A DNA stretch of 34,132 nt from Rhodospirillaceae bacterium CCH5-H10 (GCA_001557035.1 LSKJ01000732.1:1-34132); one strand, 5' to 3'. Numbered from the stretch's first letter, positions 1-8,647 are shown. Program-made: numbers and translations. The notes: generated from the letters alone by a model not told the origin.

Positions 1-90
1 GGTGCTCGTGCCCATGCTTCGAGACGGCTGCTCCGCAGCCTCCTCAGCATGAGGTCGGGGTAGTGTTCCCGTTCGCTCGGAAAGACCCTA
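1..90 (-). repeat. Partial copy of stop-codon-linked palindromic repeat (copy 1)
   Basis: Read on the minus strand, the stop codon TAG of the small secreted protein gene (90-88) runs straight into GGTCTTTCC, then about 24 variable bases, then a palindromic end at 54-40 (CCTCATGCTGAGGAG), then GC-rich hairpin sequence that leaves the window at base 1. The same layout occurs at 16902-17216 and 28506-28650. Only one side of the element is visible here. It probably forms a 3'-transcript hairpin for the upstream operon; that role is inferred. Confidence 0.8.
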
Positions 91-582
91 CTTGAGCTTG
101 TAGAGCGCCTTCAGGGAGCCGCTGGGTCCCTTGATCTCGGCGATGCGCCAGCCGGCCGGTGTCCTGACGAGTTCCAGAACGAGGCGCGTGGCATTGCCGA
201 AATTCTGGAACGAGACCCGGGCGGTCGCCGCGTCGCCCTTGGTGGCGACGTCGATCGCGAGCTTCGAGATTTCCCAGTCCTGGGCATCGACGAAAGGATC
301 GCCGTTCAGCGTCGGCACCTCCTTCCGGCGCCTGGCTTCGCGGTAGTCGCGCTCCATGGCCTGGGCGAGGGCCGGCGCGAAGAAACGCGACGCATCCTCG
401 TAGGGCTGTCCCTTGAAGGCCTTGCCGAGATACGGCTTGTAAAGGTTCTCGACGAAAGCCTTCGCCGTTGCGGCCTGCGCTGCGGCGTCGGTCGCGGCCA
501 GCAGGATGGCGAGACCGGCGGCGAGCAGGAAGCGCCGGCCACGCTGTATCTCGGAACTCACGTCTCGCTCCGGCTCGGTCAT
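88..582 (-). CDS. Small secreted protein, DUF3828/NTF2-like, unknown function
   Basis: A 164-residue protein with an N-terminal hydrophobic segment at about residues 17-36, followed by an A-A-A-Q-A region that looks like a Sec signal peptide. The mature part is one small alpha+beta domain of the DUF3828 or NTF2-like kind: an early helix with a Y-x-x-Y/L pattern, and a C-terminal strand pair ending W-R-I-A-E-I-K. No catalytic residues can be assigned. Its ATG (582-580) overlaps the TGA of the PhyH-type gene as ATGA, so it is the last gene of the seven-gene minus-strand series and probably translationally coupled. A GTG at the VSSEIQRG position would be an alternative start. Being last in the operon and exported, it may bind a substrate or assist the secreted oxidase, but this is only inference. 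Confidence 0.75.
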   Translation of the reverse strand: MTEPERDVSSEIQRGRRFLLAAGLAILLAATDAAAQAATAKAFVENLYKPYLGKAFKGQPYEDASRFFAPALAQAMERDYREARRRKEVPTLNGDPFVDAQDWEISKLAIDVATKGDAATARVSFQNFGNATRLVLELVRTPAGWRIAEIKGPSGSLKALYKLK

Positions 583-1412
583 GAGCGGAATGTCGTCCGG
601 CCGGTGCCCGAGTAGAGCGCTTTCGCCGAACGCTCGACGGCCTCGCGATGGGCGGCGCGCGCCGCGTCGTCGAGATCCGCCGCGGGTGCGGGCTCGGCAT
701 CGAAATTTCCGTAGGGATCGCGCCCGCGCACCAGGGTCGCGGAGTCGCGCACCTTGAGCTGGCGAACATGGGGAGGGATGTAACGCAGGGCAAAACCGAT
801 GCGCCTGTCGCCCGTGGTGTTCGGACCCGAGGCATGGGCCAGCAGGACGTGATGCAGGGACATCTCGCCGGCCTTCAGTGGCACGTCGACGCCGGCGCCC
901 TCCGGCACGTCGACGGCGATCTCCTGGCCGCGACTGAGCAGATTGTTCTCGTCGAACGTATCACGGTGCTCGAGCTGTTTCCTGAGATGGCTGCCGGGCC
1001 AGAACTTCATGGCGCCGCTTTCGACCGGAGCGTCGGCAAAGGCGACCCAGGCCGTGACGACCTCGTCGGTGCTGAGGCCCCAGTAGGTCGCGTCCTGGTG
1101 CCACGACACGAAGGAGGGCGAGCGCGCCTCCTTGATGAAGAAGGTGCTGCTCCAGCAGAGGATGTCGGGACCGATGAGGTCCTCGACCGCATCGAGGATG
1201 GCGGGATGACGGGCCAGGTCGTTCGCCCAGGTGAACAGGAGATGCACCTTGTGGCGCATGTTGCCGGCGATGGGAGCGCCCGTGGCCCGCTCATGGTCTT
1301 CGAGCCGGCGGCGATACGCTCCGGCTTCTTCGGAAGACATCACGCGAACGGGGAAGTGGAAACCGTCGTTGCGATAGCGTGCGATCTCGCCGGCCGTGAG
1401 ACGCCTGGTCAT
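579..1412 (-). CDS. Phytanoyl-CoA dioxygenase (PhyH) family Fe(II)/2-oxoglutarate oxygenase
   Basis: A 277-residue cytoplasmic protein of the PhyH family, non-haem iron oxygenases that hydroxylate small molecules using 2-oxoglutarate and O2. The iron-binding HxD pair is visible as W-H-Q-D (H105, D107). The distal histidine is probably H193 in A-H-A-S-G-P-N, and the arginine that would bind 2-oxoglutarate is R203 or R204 in G-D-R-R. Length fits the family. I chose ATG 1412 because GGAGGT lies just upstream; a TTG at 1427 would sit on top of that ribosome site. The start is 11 bp after the methyltransferase stop, and its own stop overlaps the next gene (ATGA). In secondary-metabolite clusters this family tailors products. 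The substrate here is unknown. Confidence 0.9.
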   Translation of the reverse strand: MTRRLTAGEIARYRNDGFHFPVRVMSSEEAGAYRRRLEDHERATGAPIAGNMRHKVHLLFTWANDLARHPAILDAVEDLIGPDILCWSSTFFIKEARSPSFVSWHQDATYWGLSTDEVVTAWVAFADAPVESGAMKFWPGSHLRKQLEHRDTFDENNLLSRGQEIAVDVPEGAGVDVPLKAGEMSLHHVLLAHASGPNTTGDRRIGFALRYIPPHVRQLKVRDSATLVRGRDPYGNFDAEPAPAADLDDAARAAHREAVERSAKALYSGTGRTTFRS

Positions 1413-1423
1413 GGGACCTCCGT

Positions 1424-2428
1424 TCAAGCGGGCTTTCGCCCCGTAATGCGTGAAAGGACACCGGGAACGAATGGATGAACGATCACATCCGTAAAGCCCG
1501 CCGCCTGCAAGTAACTCATCACTTCCGATTCTGTGTGAGCGCGGCCCGTGCTGTTCTGGATCGCCTCGTTCAGTCCCCAGAGGGCCGCCGAGATCGGGCC
1601 GTTCCGGTCGTCGTGCAGCGTCTCGCCGATCAGGTGCATCTCGCCCCCCGGGACGAGGGCCTCGAAGGCCTTGGCGACGACCAGCCCGATCAGGGCGGGC
1701 TCGTACTGCGGCAGATTGCTCGCCATCACGACGACGTCGACGCCCTGCGGGAAGGCCGTCTCGGTGAAGTCGCCCGGCAGGGTGCTCACACGCCCGGCGG
1801 CGCCGTTGGCGGCAATGTATTCGTCAGCCACGACCGTGACCGGCGGCAGATCGAGCACGATCGCCTCGAGGCCGGGGAAGGTTCGGGTCGCGACGATGCT
1901 GTAGGCCCCGGAGCCACCGCCGAGATCAAGCATCCGTTTGCGGCCGGAGAGGTCGACGCTGCGGCTGAACAGGCGGGCGGCGCCCATGCCGATCGAATAG
2001 GTGGCGGCGTGGTAGCGCCTTGCGTCCTCGACCGTGAAGTCGACGTAGGCGCCGAGCTTGTTTTCCTGCGGGTCGCGCAGCCGTTCCGAGAGTTCGCCAA
2101 AGGCCGTCCAGCGCGGCTTGGTGAACAGGATCCACGGTCCGGCGTAACGCTCGCCGTCCTTCACCAGGAAACGCTGGACGTCGGCGGCATTGGTGAAGCG
2201 CTCGCCCTCGCGCGACAGCAGCGTCATGGCGGCCAGGACGGTCAGCAGCCGTTCGGCGTTGCGGTCGGAGATCCCGGCGGCCTTCGCAACGGCGGGGATG
2301 GTGTCGTGGCCGTGCGCGATCGCGGTGAATATCTCGAGTTCGACCGCGGCCATCAGGGCCGCGCTCTCCCAATAGGCCTGGGCGATCTTCTGCAGTCGTG
2401 TCGTATCGAGGCGCTGGGGTTCCGGCAT
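1424..2428 (-). CDS. COMT-like SAM-dependent methyltransferase (family 2 type)
   Basis: A 334-residue protein with the two-domain layout of O-methyltransferase family 2 (acetylserotonin/hydroxyindole and caffeate type). A winged-helix dimerisation domain occupies about residues 12-95. The Rossmann SAM-binding domain starts at motif I, M-L-D-L-G-G-G-S-G (166-174), with the acidic D-L-P about 20 residues later. The start ATG 2428 follows a very strong ribosome site (AAGGAGG, 9 bases upstream); an upstream in-frame GTG/ATG at 2458 has none. At the place where family members have the catalytic histidine (I-L-H-D/N-W), this protein reads N-L-P-Q-Y, so the usual general base seems absent. It could methylate by another mechanism or do another SAM chemistry. 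It is fifth in the seven-gene series. Confidence 0.85.
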   Translation of the reverse strand: MPEPQRLDTTRLQKIAQAYWESAALMAAVELEIFTAIAHGHDTIPAVAKAAGISDRNAERLLTVLAAMTLLSREGERFTNAADVQRFLVKDGERYAGPWILFTKPRWTAFGELSERLRDPQENKLGAYVDFTVEDARRYHAATYSIGMGAARLFSRSVDLSGRKRMLDLGGGSGAYSIVATRTFPGLEAIVLDLPPVTVVADEYIAANGAAGRVSTLPGDFTETAFPQGVDVVVMASNLPQYEPALIGLVVAKAFEALVPGGEMHLIGETLHDDRNGPISAALWGLNEAIQNSTGRAHTESEVMSYLQAAGFTDVIVHPFVPGVLSRITGRKPA

Positions 2429-2495
2429 TCTGCGTTTCCTCCTTGGCTGCCCGACCATAGCGCAGACCCGAGGCGCTCGCCGACGCCCTTGAGGT

Positions 2496-3458
2496 TCAGA
2501 AGAAGTACAGGAAGATCAGGACCATGGCGACGTAGAGTGCCGTGATGAGCGCGGCGCCTTGCAGGCCCGCACGCAACGCCTGGCCCGGCGCCGGTTTCAG
2601 CCACCAGCCGAAGTAGCCGGCGACCCACGGCACCATGAAGCCCGTGAGCACGACGCTCACCACGTTTCCCAGGAACAGCGAGACGGCGAAGGGCAGATGG
2701 AACATCCGGTCGAAGACGGGAGTGCCGACGAAGAACCCGAACACCATGACGACCGGGTAGAGCATCAGGAGGACGAGCATGTTCATCTTCCAGACGGGCA
2801 GGGCGCCGGCGTCGTGGTCGTCCCTGAACCATTGCTCGAATCCGGAGCTTGCGATGCGGGAATGGAACTCCACGGTGAGCGGGGCGGCTTCCTCGACCAG
2901 CGCCTTGCGAACGGGCGAGTCGAGCCATGCCTTGAGGTTCGCTTCGGTATCGAACCGCAGGATGGCGACGAAATCCTCCTGGACGCCCGGTACGGGCGGT
3001 TCGAAGCGGTAGCCCTGGAGACCGGGGGCCTTGGACTGGGCGGCGGCGATCTTGTGCTCCCAGGCCCGATACTCCGCTTCCCGGCCGGGCTTCACCCGGG
3101 TGGAAATGATGGCCGATACCGGCGCCGGCTTGATGCCGCTGGCTTCGTCCTGGACGATGTGGACGTCGTCGCGGCCGACCAGCATGGTCGCGGCGCCGGC
3201 GATTCGACTCTGACGCTCGGGCGATCCCAGCCAGCGCTGTGCGTCGGCCAGGCTCGCGAAGCGCTGCAGGATGACCCAGTCGACCTGGAGAGGCGGGGCG
3301 GGCGGCAGCAGCCGCTGCTCGATGAAGCCGGGGAAGTGCTGGATGAGACTGCTCGTCTCGCCTTGCCAGCGGGCGAAGTCGTCGGCGCGCTCGGGACGAA
3401 CGCACGTCTGCGTCACGATGCTGACGCTGTGGGCGGCGTCCGTCTTGCTCGCACTCAC
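2496..3458 (-). CDS. Tandem antibiotic-biosynthesis-monooxygenase (ABM) domain protein with membrane tail
   Basis: A 320-residue protein with two ferredoxin-like ABM domains (about residues 8-105 and 115-215). Both show the family pattern of an opening V-x-x-x-x-R/V-K/P strand, an F/A-W helix and a P-G-F/L-x-x strand. Three hydrophobic helices follow (about 235-320), rich in Leu, Val and Phe. ABM proteins are cofactor-independent oxygenases or quinone-forming enzymes, or simply ligand-binding dimers; two in tandem can make an intramolecular dimer. The membrane tail would keep it at the inner membrane. It starts at GTG 3458, whose GTGA overlaps the stop of the molybdenum hydroxylase gene, so the two are coupled. 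The reading frame stays open further upstream, but that part is antisense-like noise within the hydroxylase gene. Confidence 0.85.
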   Translation of the reverse strand: MSASKTDAAHSVSIVTQTCVRPERADDFARWQGETSSLIQHFPGFIEQRLLPPAPPLQVDWVILQRFASLADAQRWLGSPERQSRIAGAATMLVGRDDVHIVQDEASGIKPAPVSAIISTRVKPGREAEYRAWEHKIAAAQSKAPGLQGYRFEPPVPGVQEDFVAILRFDTEANLKAWLDSPVRKALVEEAAPLTVEFHSRIASSGFEQWFRDDHDAGALPVWKMNMLVLLMLYPVVMVFGFFVGTPVFDRMFHLPFAVSLFLGNVVSVVLTGFMVPWVAGYFGWWLKPAPGQALRAGLQGAALITALYVAMVLIFLYFF

Positions 3459-6157
3459 GGTTTGTCCGCGAGCCTGGAGAAGATCCGGTCCGGTGTGAAC
3501 GGCAAATGCGCGAAGCGGACGCCGGTGGCGTCGGCGAGCGCATTGGCCACGGCGGGCGCGACCGGGTTGATGCCGCACTCGCCTTGAGATTTGGCGCCGA
3601 GCGGACCGATCGAATCGATCGTGTCGGCGAAGAAGATGTCGGTGTGGGGTGTGTCGGCGTAGGCCGGAATGCGATAGTTGCGCAGCTGCGGGTTCACCAT
3701 GTGACCCTCGTCGTGCACCATGTTCTCGGTCAGCGCCCAGCCGTAGCCCATGGCCACCGCGCCATCGAGCTGGCCGCGGCACTGCATGGGATTGATCGGC
3801 CGACCGATGTCGGCGGCGTGCACGCTGTGCAGGACGCGGATTTCGCCGGTGACACGATGCACGGCCAGGCGGACGCCCTGCACGTTGAAGGCGATCGAAC
3901 GCGGCGAGAGATAGGCCTTGCGCGCGACGGTGAAGCGATGGCCGATCGCGGCGCCGGCGGCGTGCAGATCGCTCAGCGGGATCCGCCTTTTGCCACAGAC
4001 GACCGCGTCGCCGTCGAGGCGGCAGGCCGCAGGATCGGTGCCGGCATGACGGCTGGCGAAGGCGACGATGTCCTCGCGCATCGCCTCTGCCGTGAGATGC
4101 ACCGCCTTGCCCGCGACCACGGTGCCGGTGCTGGCGAAGGTGCCGGTGTCGTAGGGCGTGCGGTCGGTGTCGGCGACGACGATGTCGATGTCGCCGGCCT
4201 TCACGCCCATGACGGTGGCCGCGATCTGCTTGTGCGCCGTGACGATGCCGTTGCCCATTTCTGACGACCCGCAGGCAAGATGATAGGTGCCGTCGGCCAG
4301 CAGCTTCATCTCCGCGCCGGAGCGATGCTCGGTCGGCGGTCCGCATTCGAGCATCGCCATGGCCACGCCCGTGCCCTCGGCCCACGCGTCGCCAGGGAGG
4401 CTGGCGACGCCGTTGCCCCGGGCCAGCTCGCGCTCGACGATGTCGAGGCACTCGGTGATGCCGTAGCTGCCGAAGCTCGCATCGCTGGGCTCGCGCCAGA
4501 TCGATTCGATGTTGTCGCCCGGCCGCACGACGTTCTTGCGGCGCATCTCGATTGGATCGATCGCGAGAATACGCGCCATCTCGTCGATCGCGCTCTCGAT
4601 GGCGAAGGTCGTCTGCGAGGCGCCATAGCCGCGGAAGCCGCCGCCCGGCACCATGTTGGTGTAGACCGCGTAGCCGGCGCCCTTCTTGTTGTCGCAGCGG
4701 TAGGCGGCAAGGGGGCTGCCGATGGCGGCCGCCAGCGTCTCGCTGCCGTGATTGCCATAGGCGCCGGTGTTGGACACGACGCGCACGTCCATCGCGGTCA
4801 GCGTGCCGTCCTTGCGCGCGCCGATCCTGACATGGGTGGTCATCTGATGCCGGGTCGTGGCGCCCAGGAATTCGTCCTCGCGCGTCCATTCCCACTTCAC
4901 GGGACGACCGATCTTCATCGAGGCGAACAGGACGAGGTCTTCCGAGATCATCTCCTGCTTGCCGCCGAAGCCGCCGCCGACGCGCTCGGTGAAGACGTGG
5001 AGATCGCGGGTCCTGAGGCCCATCAGGTAGCAGAGCTTCTTCTGGGCGGCGAAGGGACCCTGAGAGCTGGTGCGGACGTGCCAGCGCCGGTCCTCGCCCT
5101 GCCAGGCGATCGAACCGTGCGTCTCGAGATGGACGTGCTGCACGCGCGACGTCGAATAAGTCATCTCGTGGATGGCGTCGGCTTCCTCGAAGCCCTTGGC
5201 GATGTCGCCGATCTCGCCATGCAGGTCGCAGTAGACATTGCCGCTGTCGGTGACGACGTCCTTGTCGTGGAGCAGGGGAGCGCCGGGCTCCATGGCCCGG
5301 ACGGGATCGAAGACGGCCGGAAGGAGTTCATACTCGACCCGAAGGGCGCGACATCCGGCTTCAGCCGCGCCTTCGCTCTCCGCAACCACCGCGGCGACAC
5401 GCTGTCCGGCGAAGCGCAGGACGTTGTCGAGCATGTAGGTATCGTCGGGATCGACGAGATGATCCTCGTGCAGTGCGGTGCTGTAGAGCCGCCGCGGCAC
5501 GTCCTGCCAGTCATAGACTGCGACGACACCGGGCACCGCCAGCGCCGGCGTCTTGTCGATCCCCAGGATGCGGGCATGAGCATGCGGCGAGCGCAGCACC
5601 TTGAGGTGCAGCATGCCCGGCATCGCGACGTCCATCGTGTACCGCGCCCGGCCGGTCAGGATCGCGTCGGTGAAGGGATTGGGCAGGCTGGCGCCGCACG
5701 CCTTGCCGGCCGCGTCTGCCTCGATGTTGCACTTCCCGTTCAACGCGTCGGTGATCGAGCGATAACCGGTGCAGCGGCAGAGATTGCCCTTCAGCGCATG
5801 CGGCAGGTCTGCCTTCTGCTCCTCGCTCATGCCGGCCGTGGTCATGATCATGCCGGCGGCGCAGAAGCCGCACTGGAACGCCTGTGCGTCGTGGAAGGCC
5901 TTCTGGACGGGATGCATCCCGCCCTCGGGAGCGAGACCCTCGATGGTGGTAACCTTGCGGCCCTCGGCCCGGAAGGCCGGAACCAGGCAGGAATGGAACG
6001 GCTTGCCGTCGATCCAGACGGTGCAGGCGCCACAATCGCCGGCATCGCAGCCTTTCTTGACGCCAAAGACTTCGAGGTCGCGCAGGAAGGTGCGCAGACA
6101 CTGTCCGGGCCCTGGATCGACCGAGTAGAGAGCGCCGTTGATTTCGTACCGGCTCAT
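3455..6157 (-). CDS. Xanthine dehydrogenase-family molybdenum hydroxylase, fused [2Fe-2S] + molybdopterin subunit
   Basis: A 900-residue protein joining the CoxS-like iron-sulfur subunit to the CoxL/XdhB-like catalytic subunit. Residues 1-150 carry both cluster motifs: C37, C42, C45, C57 (plant-ferredoxin type) and C96-x2-C99 with C127-R-C129. After a linker, the molybdopterin domains show Q-G-P-F (near 375), G-G-G-F-G-G-K, G-F-R-G-Y-G and a C-terminal G-E-C-G whose E860 fits the catalytic glutamate of the family. The FAD domain is on a separate gene just upstream (ATGA overlap). Members hydroxylate aldehydes, purines, nicotinate-like heterocycles or isoquinoline with water-derived oxygen. 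The exact substrate cannot be read from sequence. The order 2Fe-2S then Mo on one chain, without FAD, is less usual than three separate subunits. A GGAG ribosome site precedes the ATG. Confidence 0.93.
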   Translation of the reverse strand: MSRYEINGALYSVDPGPGQCLRTFLRDLEVFGVKKGCDAGDCGACTVWIDGKPFHSCLVPAFRAEGRKVTTIEGLAPEGGMHPVQKAFHDAQAFQCGFCAAGMIMTTAGMSEEQKADLPHALKGNLCRCTGYRSITDALNGKCNIEADAAGKACGASLPNPFTDAILTGRARYTMDVAMPGMLHLKVLRSPHAHARILGIDKTPALAVPGVVAVYDWQDVPRRLYSTALHEDHLVDPDDTYMLDNVLRFAGQRVAAVVAESEGAAEAGCRALRVEYELLPAVFDPVRAMEPGAPLLHDKDVVTDSGNVYCDLHGEIGDIAKGFEEADAIHEMTYSTSRVQHVHLETHGSIAWQGEDRRWHVRTSSQGPFAAQKKLCYLMGLRTRDLHVFTERVGGGFGGKQEMISEDLVLFASMKIGRPVKWEWTREDEFLGATTRHQMTTHVRIGARKDGTLTAMDVRVVSNTGAYGNHGSETLAAAIGSPLAAYRCDNKKGAGYAVYTNMVPGGGFRGYGASQTTFAIESAIDEMARILAIDPIEMRRKNVVRPGDNIESIWREPSDASFGSYGITECLDIVERELARGNGVASLPGDAWAEGTGVAMAMLECGPPTEHRSGAEMKLLADGTYHLACGSSEMGNGIVTAHKQIAATVMGVKAGDIDIVVADTDRTPYDTGTFASTGTVVAGKAVHLTAEAMREDIVAFASRHAGTDPAACRLDGDAVVCGKRRIPLSDLHAAGAAIGHRFTVARKAYLSPRSIAFNVQGVRLAVHRVTGEIRVLHSVHAADIGRPINPMQCRGQLDGAVAMGYGWALTENMVHDEGHMVNPQLRNYRIPAYADTPHTDIFFADTIDSIGPLGAKSQGECGINPVAPAVANALADATGVRFAHLPFTPDRIFSRLADKP

Positions 6158-6969
6158 GCGAGCTCCGCTCGGATCTGTTCGGCGAAGTGATAGGTGATGT
6201 GCTGCTTGTAGGCAGCCGAGCCGTGGACGTCCTGGAAGTAGTCGTCGGCCGACAGCCGCTCGTCGATCGCCTGGCGCAGCTCGTCGGCCGCCGGCGTGCG
6301 GTCGAAGCGCAGCTGCACCGGCCGGGGCGTCGCCGCGGTGATCGTCAGGAGGAAATCGCGTCCGTCGTCGTTTACCGTCGCGATGATCAGGGCCGCCGAG
6401 CGTCCGAGACGCGTCAGAGACATCTGACGCATGGCATAGCGCCTGGTCAGTGCGGTCGCGGGGAGGTGGACCGAGCGAAGCAGTTCGCCGGGGCCCAGCA
6501 CGTTCTTGTGGTTATCCGTCACGAAGTCGACGACCGGGACCTGCCGGGGGGCGCCATCGCGCGGCCACAGCGTGCAGATGCCCTCGAGAGCGGCGGTCAG
6601 GGAGATCATGGCGCCGGCCGGCAGCGACATCACGATGTTGCCGCCGATCGTGGCGGCGTTCCAGATCTTGAAGGACATCAGGAACGAATCGATGCAGTCC
6701 CGGAAGAGAGGCACCGCTTTCCAGTTCGCCGGGCCCTTGAAGGCATGAAGGTCAGCCACGCGACAGGTCGCGGCGATCTCCAGTCCCCCGGCCGTCGCCG
6801 CAAGGGGTGCCCATCCGAGCGCGTCGAGGTCGATCAGCGTATCGGTCGCGATCTGCGGCTCGGAGAAGAGCCAGGTTCCTCCCGCCAGCCATGCATAATT
6901 CGGCTGCCATGGACCGATCTCTTCGGCAGAGCCCGGCCGCCTGACATTTGTGATTGTGTTGAGGTTCAT
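6154..6969 (-). CDS. FAD-binding subunit of molybdenum hydroxylase (CoxM/XdhB-FAD family)
   Basis: A 271-residue flavoprotein subunit of the CoxM type. The N-terminal PP-loop region includes A-W-L-A-G-G-T-W-L (about residues 26-34), and the second FAD motif appears as A-T-I-G-G-N-I (about 105-111). The C-terminal part matches the CO dehydrogenase flavoprotein C-terminal domain. It would pass electrons from the iron-sulfur clusters of the adjacent fused subunit to an acceptor. It begins 7 bp after the multicopper oxidase stop, with a weak ribosome site, and its stop overlaps the next start (ATGA). Together the two genes make a complete hydroxylase of the alpha2-beta2 kind. No accessory gene (XdhC/CoxF-like sulfurase or MocA) is present in the window, so cofactor maturation must come from elsewhere. 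Confidence 0.92.
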   Translation of the reverse strand: MNLNTITNVRRPGSAEEIGPWQPNYAWLAGGTWLFSEPQIATDTLIDLDALGWAPLAATAGGLEIAATCRVADLHAFKGPANWKAVPLFRDCIDSFLMSFKIWNAATIGGNIVMSLPAGAMISLTAALEGICTLWPRDGAPRQVPVVDFVTDNHKNVLGPGELLRSVHLPATALTRRYAMRQMSLTRLGRSAALIIATVNDDGRDFLLTITAATPRPVQLRFDRTPAADELRQAIDERLSADDYFQDVHGSAAYKQHITYHFAEQIRAELA

Positions 6970-6976
6970 CGGAACG

Positions 6977-8647
6977 TCAGTCCTTGTAGACCTCGACGGT
7001 CTGCATCATGCCCATCTCCTCATGATTCATCATGTGGCAATGGAGCATGAAGACACCGGTATAGTCCAGAAACCGGGAGCGGAAGACGACGCTGCCGCCC
7101 TTGCGTTCGACGATCACGGAATCACGCCAGAGCGGGTCTTTCTGGGGCACGCCGTTGATCTGCGTCATCTGGAACGGATTTGTGTGGATGTGGAAGACGT
7201 GATCGTCGTGCTCGTGGGTGTTGATGATCGTCCATTCCTCGACCGCACCCAGCTTCACCCGCTGGTCGATACGGTTCGGGTCGAAGCTTTTTCCGTCGAT
7301 CAGGAAGTTGAACTCCTGCCAATGCCCGGCCGCGTCGGCTTCCGGCGCGGTCGCCGACAGGACGAGCGTGCGACCGCCGGTCAGTTCGCTGTCCTTGATG
7401 TCTTCCAGCGGCGGCTTGGGCAGGCGCGCCGGGAGCTTCATCGGCATCGGATCGCCCGACACGACGACCCGGGCCAGCGGGCCGACCGGGGAGGGATGGC
7501 CCTGGTCGTAGGGCAGGGCACGGAACTCGTAGGTACCGGGCGTGCCCGCCTGCACCAGGATGTCGGCGCGCTGACCCGGCGCAAACAGAAGCGTCTTGAG
7601 CGACTGCATGTTGCGCAACGCGATGCCGTCATAGGCGATGACGTTGAGGTCATGCTTCTCCAGTTCCAGGAGAAAGTCGTCCTGGTATTGCGAGCCGACC
7701 AGGCGCCAGCGCTGAACTTCGCCCGGCCGCATCTCGATCGTCGGCCGGCGCTGGCCGTTGATCGCCAGGAAGCGGGTCGCGGTCTCGGGGAACAACGTCG
7801 AGAAGTTCTCGATCATGCCGAAGGCATCGAACACGACCTGCGACATGAGCATCACCCGCTCCTTCGCCGCGACAATCTCCGGGACGTCCGCGAAGTCGCC
7901 TTCGACGATGATGGCCCCCGACATGCCGCTCGCCATTTGCACGTCCGCGCCGCCGTGGTGATGCGGGTGGTACCAGTAGGTGCCGCATGTATGGTCTTTC
8001 GGCAGGGTGATCTCGATGTCGTATTTCTTGCCGGGCACCATGGAACGCATGACGTTGTCGGCGATGCCGCTCGGGCTGCAATGGGCGCCGTGGAAATGGA
8101 AGTTCGTATTGTTGAACTGGTGCGGTATCGCCATGTTCGCGGGCATCGCATCGCGGTTGGGCGGGAACTCGTTGGTCAGCCGGATCTTCAGCGTCTCACC
8201 GGGCTTCATGCGCAGGGTGGGTCCGTATGGTGCCCCCTCGTAGCTGCGCATGTAGAGTCGCTGGCCACCGATATTCTTGTAGGCGTAACGGCAGGAAAGA
8301 GTCGTCTGAAGCACGCCGTCGACCGAGCGCCGCACCTCGGGTTCGACCAGAGGCCGGTCCATGGCGGCCGGCGGCGGCTCGACGACCGGCCCGGGATCGA
8401 GACCCATGGCGGAGTGATCGTGCGGCGGACGCGGCGCGGGGCGCGGCTGCGCCTGGGCCTGCTGCGCGGGCCTCGGAGCAGGCGAAGGAGCCGCCGGCGC
8501 ATGGTGCTGGTGCTGCGCTTCGGCTGTGTGTGACAGCAACAGTGCTGCGCCGAGCGCGGTGCCGCCGTTCAGCAGATGCCGCCTCGGCATCGTCGTCTTT
8601 GCCGGACGGTGATCCTCGATCCCATCCTGCCCTGAAGTCTTCTTCAT
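6977..8647 (-). CDS. Secreted multicopper oxidase (laccase-like), probable Tat substrate
   Basis: A 556-residue three-cupredoxin-domain copper oxidase with all four copper motifs: H-F-H-G (184-187), H-P-H-H-H-G (227-232), H-x-x-H-x-F-H-x-H near 500, and H536-C537-H538 with H542 and M547, the methionine suggesting an axial type-1 copper ligand. The N-terminus has a twin-arginine P-R-R-H-L-L followed by a hydrophobic stretch and A-E-A, which fits Tat export of a folded copper protein, then a long Pro/Ala/Gln/His-rich linker (about 45-80). ATG 8647 is favoured because AAGAGG lies 8 bases upstream; M20 (8590) is possible. It heads the minus-strand series and lies divergent from an AraC-type regulator. 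Known relatives oxidise phenols, bilirubin or metal ions. Its role here is probably extracytoplasmic oxidation of a pathway compound or copper tolerance. Confidence 0.92.
   Translation of the reverse strand: MKKTSGQDGIEDHRPAKTTMPRRHLLNGGTALGAALLLSHTAEAQHQHHAPAAPSPAPRPAQQAQAQPRPAPRPPHDHSAMGLDPGPVVEPPPAAMDRPLVEPEVRRSVDGVLQTTLSCRYAYKNIGGQRLYMRSYEGAPYGPTLRMKPGETLKIRLTNEFPPNRDAMPANMAIPHQFNNTNFHFHGAHCSPSGIADNVMRSMVPGKKYDIEITLPKDHTCGTYWYHPHHHGGADVQMASGMSGAIIVEGDFADVPEIVAAKERVMLMSQVVFDAFGMIENFSTLFPETATRFLAINGQRRPTIEMRPGEVQRWRLVGSQYQDDFLLELEKHDLNVIAYDGIALRNMQSLKTLLFAPGQRADILVQAGTPGTYEFRALPYDQGHPSPVGPLARVVVSGDPMPMKLPARLPKPPLEDIKDSELTGGRTLVLSATAPEADAAGHWQEFNFLIDGKSFDPNRIDQRVKLGAVEEWTIINTHEHDDHVFHIHTNPFQMTQINGVPQKDPLWRDSVIVERKGGSVVFRSRFLDYTGVFMLHCHMMNHEEMGMMQTVEVYKD

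Noticed and set aside
2496..4895. One long minus-strand open frame that would fuse about 480 residues to the ABM protein
   Set aside because: The upstream part lies out of frame inside the molybdenum hydroxylase gene, is Arg-rich and shows no family features. The GTG at 3458 overlapping the hydroxylase stop is the natural start.
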